Source: Romanomermis culicivorax
Taxonomy: Eukaryota; Nematoda; Enoplea; Mermithida; Mermithidae
DNA: 64,000 bases
Direction of reading: 5' to 3'
NCBI GenBank assembly: GCA_963922205.1
Contig: CAWUHX010000412.1
Span: 1-64,000 of the forward strand
Shown here one piece after another: positions 59,995-64,000 of this stretch (positions are counted from its first letter, which is position 1; each line of letters begins with the position of its first letter). The notes under the pieces were generated by a model that had not been told where the DNA came from, did no database searches, and saw only the letters and a program-made list of their open reading frames with translations. The position numbers and the translations under genes were made by a program.

Positions 59995-62010
59995 CTTGGG
60001 AAATTAATTGCTCGTGATCACGTCAATTTTTCGATGAAATGTCAGTGATGAACACGCTAAATGGTCAGTAGTGGTCAAGCAATGGAAAGAGTGGACATTC
60101 AAAAATGGCCTCCAAGCACCATAGACCAAGTGGCTAATGAACAACAACAGCTTCAATTCAGATCAAAGTTTTCCAAAATGTTGTGGTCAACATGCGATTT
60201 CGACATTTTATAAATTACGCTAATTTTCATCGAGTTTCAAAAATTCAAAATGTATCACATCCAAACAATAGCCTCAAGATGATAGAATAATCTATAGTTG
60301 ATGGAGAAGTTGACAAATCAAATCTGCCAGAATTTTACCCTTGAACAAGTACGGCTCTGATCACGTCAATTATCAATGGACGGAATATCAGGGATCAACA
60401 TGCTTGATGGTCAGTAGTGGTCAAGGAGCACAGGGTTATGGAAAGAGTGGACATTGAAAAATGGCCTCCTATTACCATTGTCCAAAAAACTAATGAACTA
60501 GAGTGACTTTGATCAGCATCAAATTTTGGGAAAATGTCGTGATCAAGGCATGATTTCAACATTTTGTGAATTCTTGTGATTTTCAATTACTAGCAAAAAT
60601 TGACTATCTCTTTCCCAAAGGATAGCCTCTCTTTGATAGAATAATCTATAGCAAGGGAAAAATCCACAAGAATTTCAGATTCGAAGATTAATGGCTCTGA
60701 ATACGTCAATTATCCATCGATGAAATGTCAGCGATTAATACGCTAAATGGTCAGTAGTGGTCAAAGAGCACAGGGTTATGGAATGAGTGGACATTGAAAA
60801 ATGGCCTCCAAGTGGCATAATCCAAAAAACTAATCAACTAGAGTGACCTTGATCAGCATCAAATTTACTGGAAATGCCGTGATCAACACACAATTTTGAC
60901 ATTTTGTGAATTCTTGTGATTTTCAATTACTAGCAAAAATTGACCATCTCTTTCCCAAAGGATAGCCTCTCTTTGATAGAATAATCTATAGCAAGGGAAA
61001 AATCCACAAGAATTTCAGATTCGAAGATTAATGGCTCTGAATACGTCAATTATTGATCAACAAAATGTCTGTGATGAAAATGCTAAATGGTCAGTAGTGG
61101 TCAAGCAACACAAGGTTATGGAAAGAGTGGACATTGGAAAATGGCGTCTCAGTGGCATTGTCAAAAAAACTGATGGACTAGAGTGACTTTGATCAGCATC
61201 AAATTTTGGGAAAATGTCGTGATCAATGCACAATTTCCACATTTTGCGGATTGTTGTGATTTTCAATTACCAGCAAAAATAGACCAAATCTTACCCAAAG
61301 GATAGCCTCAACTTGGTTGAATAATCTATAGTAATGGAAAAATCCACAAGAATTTCAGATTCGAAGATTAATGGCTCTGAATACGTCAATTATCAATGGA
61401 TGAAATGTCGGTGATGAACATGCTAAATGGTTAGTAGTGGTCAAGCAACACAGGGTTATGGAAAGAGTGGACATTGAAAAATGGCCTCCAAGTGGCATTG
61501 TCCAAAAAAATAATGAACCAGAGTGACCTTGATCAGCGTCAAATTTAGCCAAAATGTCGTGATCAATGCACAATTTCCACATTTTGCGGATTGTTGTGAT
61601 TTTCAATTACTAGCAAAAATAGACCAAATCTTACCAAAAGGATAGCCTCTACTTGATAGAATAATCTACAGTAATGGAAAAATCCACAAGAATTTTAACT
61701 TTGAAGATTAATGGCTCTGAATACGTCAAATATCGATCGATGAAATGTCAGTGATGAACGTGCCTAATGACCAGTAGTGGTCAAACAATGGAAAGAGTGG
61801 ACATTGAAGAATGACCCTCAAGGAGCATGGAGCAAGGGGCAGATGAAGTACAATGGCTTTCATAGGTGTCAAAGTTCACAGATAATGTTTTTATTAATGA
61901 GCAACTTTGGAGAATACGTCAATCATCGGTCAATGAAATGTCGATGATGAACATCTTTAATGGCTAGTAGTGGTCAAGCAATGGACATTGAAGAATGGCT
62001 ATCAAGCAGC
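59995..62010. repeat. 340-bp tandem repeat array
   Basis: Units contain CGTCAATTATCAATGGATGA, AATGTCAGTGATGAACATGC, TAAATGGTCAGTAGTGGTCA, GGAAAGAGTGGACATTGAAA and GATCAGCATCAAATTT. The ACATTG marker is at 60094, 60451, 60791, 61131, 61471 and 61801: three exact 340-base steps flanked by slightly different ones. The last unit (to about 62010) is shortened. The 63-83 codon minus-strand frames recur with the unit and look non-coding. Confidence 0.9.
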
Positions 62011-62039
62011 ATAGGCTGGGTGGGCAATGAAGTTCAATC

Positions 62040-62900
62040 CTTGCTGTTGCGTAACATAGAAAAGCTACAGTAAACTTTAGAAGAAATAATTATTTTTTCC
62101 CCATTTATTTCTACTACATTTTATGTACTTTAATTATAAGCAACTTTCAAGCTTAATTAAATCCTAAAATCCATGGTTTCAAGAAAGAGAAAAAATAATG
62201 AAGAGTAAATTACAAAGCGCTCTTGGCAGCATAGAAGATTCTCCGGAGAAACGTCAAAATGCCCTTTTTTGGAAAAAAATTGCGAAAGCGTTCCTGCGTG
62301 TATAAGATTCATTAGCCTGAAAAATATGCAAATTTGTCCACACATGCTATATCCAATCAAACTAACACACATTTTTTCCAGCTTGATTGACATCCAAGCA
62401 TTTGAAAATAGGGAAAAAAGGGAGGAAAATTGTCCTCTCAGCTGGCTAAAGATCAAAAATGCGAAAGTAACGCGTTGTGCGCTTTTTCCCGACAACGAAG
62501 AAAGTATTAGATGAAAAATTAATAAACTTGAAGAAGAGTAGAAGAATACCTAATTACCCTATGCTAATTAAACTACATGAAAATCGATTTCGGAAAATTA
62601 GAATCATTGATAAAGATTATGACGTCATAGAGAAGAAGAAATGTAACTAATTAACATATATGTTAGTTTATTTTTGTAATATTTGTTATATGTATGTCGG
62701 AAAGGTCGAGGTCGAATTTTAGCCATTGAAGCTTCAGCATACTTTCCACACCCCCCTCCGTATCACCCTGCGCACTTGACAAAAATTTGGATCATATTAC
62801 ATCATTGACCATACTTTCTACACCCCTGTACCGCCCCCTTGTTATAGGAATTTGGATCATCAGCTATACTTTGTACACTCCCTGTATGGGCCTGTATAAC
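62040..62900. other. Unassigned single-copy stretch
   Basis: No gene established. 62157-62495 is open on the minus strand (112 codons) and 62269-62514 on the plus strand (81 codons). The plus frame could be split by an intron (GTGTATAAG donor near 62297, TTTTTTCCAG acceptor near 62380) and is followed by AATAAA at 62520. I recognise no domain in either. 62740-62880 has CCATACTTTCTACACCCC-type words resembling 32940-33020. Confidence 0.3.
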
Positions 62901-62904
62901 TACT

Positions 62905-64000
62905 AACATACTCACAAGTTATACCATTGTCCTATGTTATAACATGGTCCTGCGTTATTACTTAGACCTATGTTATAAGATGGTCCTATGTTATTACATA
63001 GACCTATGTTATAACATGGTCCTATGTTATTACATAGAGCTTTGTTATAACATGGTCCTTTGTTATTACGTAGAGCCTTGTTATAACATGGTCCTATGTT
63101 ATTACATAGACCTATGTTATAACATGGTCCTATGTTTAAACATAGACCCATGTTATAACATGGTCCTACCTTATTACATAGAGCTATGTTATAACATGAT
63201 CCTATGTTATAACATTGTCCTATATTATAACATTGTCCTATGTTATAACATTGTCATGTGTTATAACCTTGTCCTATGTTATAACAATGTCCTATGCTAT
63301 AACATTGTCTTGTATTACAACATGGTCCTATGTCAAAACATCGTTCTATGTTATAACATTATGCTACAATATTCTCCTGTGTTACAACATGATCCTATGT
63401 TATAACATTGTCCTATATTATAACATGATCCTATGTTACAACATGCACAATTTTCGTTTTCATTTCTGTACATGTTATAGAATAGTGATATGTTATAACA
63501 TAGTCGTGTTATAACATACAACAAATTTTTTGTATTTCTCGACATGTTATACCACATAGTAAAACATAGTCCTATAATATAACATTATGCTATGTTATAA
63601 CATACAAATTTTTCTTTCCATTTTTTGAAATGTAGTAACATACTCACATTTTATGATATAGTCCTGTTATATGACATAACATGTTTTTTCATTTTGTATT
63701 ATGTTATAACATACTGACATGTTAAAACATAGTCCTGTAATATAACTTAGTCCTACGTTATAACATAGAAAATTTTTCTTTCATTTTTCGACACATTATA
63801 ACATACTTACATGTTATAACATAGTCCTGTTACAACAAAGAACAAATTTTTTTGAAATTTTTTCACATATTATAGCATAGTGACATGTTAAAACATAGTG
63901 CTATAACATAACATAGTCCTATGTTATGAGATACAAATTTTTTTTCATTTTTCAACATGTAATACTATACTCACATTTTACAATGTAGTCCTGTTATAAC
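62905..64000. repeat. ATGTTATAACAT palindrome block 5, to window end
   Basis: Regular 36-38 bp double units (TGTTATAACATGGTCCTATG, TTATTACATAGACCTA) up to about 63190. After that, 18-bp units and groups separated by ACAAATTTTT.TTTCATTTTT spacers. Open frames on both strands (99-153 codons) are repeat-derived. Confidence 0.9.

Noticed and set aside
60395..61606. Three similar minus-strand frames (MKITTIRKMWKLCIDHDI...)
   Set aside because: They recur with the 340-bp unit, vary by frame-neutral chance and have no start or splice support; considered a possible repeated peptide but unsupported.
62912..63557. Cys/Tyr/Asn-rich frames of 79-153 codons on both strands
   Set aside because: Derived from the ATGTTATAACAT repeat; the same residues appear on both strands because the core is palindromic.

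Overview
The window reads as a nuclear contig end from a very AT-rich small invertebrate, most likely a nematode. Pointers are astacin-ShKT proteins, Kunitz peptides, short exons separated by repeat-packed introns, nematode-style TTTTCAG acceptors, frequent CTACAGTA words, an NPR-9-like receptor and an MKK7-like kinase. Bases 17-41 match the SMART/ultra-low-input PCR adapter, so base 1 is a contig end and the library was PCR-amplified from little DNA. Nothing bacterial is present.

Layout. 1-10.9 kb (minus): the 5' part of an MKK7-type MAP kinase kinase gene in five exons, cut by the contig end just before the catalytic-loop exon; each intron carries its own repeat. 10.9-15.4 kb: duplicated non-coding DNA with a broken copy of the kinase first exon. 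15.4-25.5 kb (minus): two spliced genes with three astacin-ShKT modules. The upstream gene (21589-25529) has two modules fused in one 668-residue protein; the downstream gene (15398-19561) has one. All three lack the catalytic Glu (HLLMH or HMLMH for HExxH) and the Tyr of the Met-turn (MHM for MHY), so they look like secreted pseudoproteases. 25.6-34.1 kb (plus): a dispersed unknown element in several copies, two Kunitz inhibitor genes, a third orphan copy of their promoter, and a decayed mariner transposase. A tRNA-like gene is at 34.5 kb.

37.5-38.8 kb (minus): a three-exon neuropeptide gene whose coding exons are too short to stand out. It has a signal peptide, Lys-Arg, about 45 residues ending KPRF, then Gly-Lys-Arg and an acidic tail. 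An intron splits the penultimate Arg codon after base two, the hallmark of NPY/NPF genes. 45.3-57.4 kb (minus): a galanin/allatostatin-A-type GPCR (npr-9-like) in four exons; its last intron is 8 kb of 83-bp satellite. 57.4-64 kb: tandem repeats and no gene I can support.

Between and inside genes nearly all DNA is tandem repeat. One family, the palindrome ATGTTATAACAT, recurs in five blocks across the window. The neuropeptide gene and the neuropeptide-receptor gene are neighbours on the same strand, but no ligand-receptor pairing can be inferred from that.
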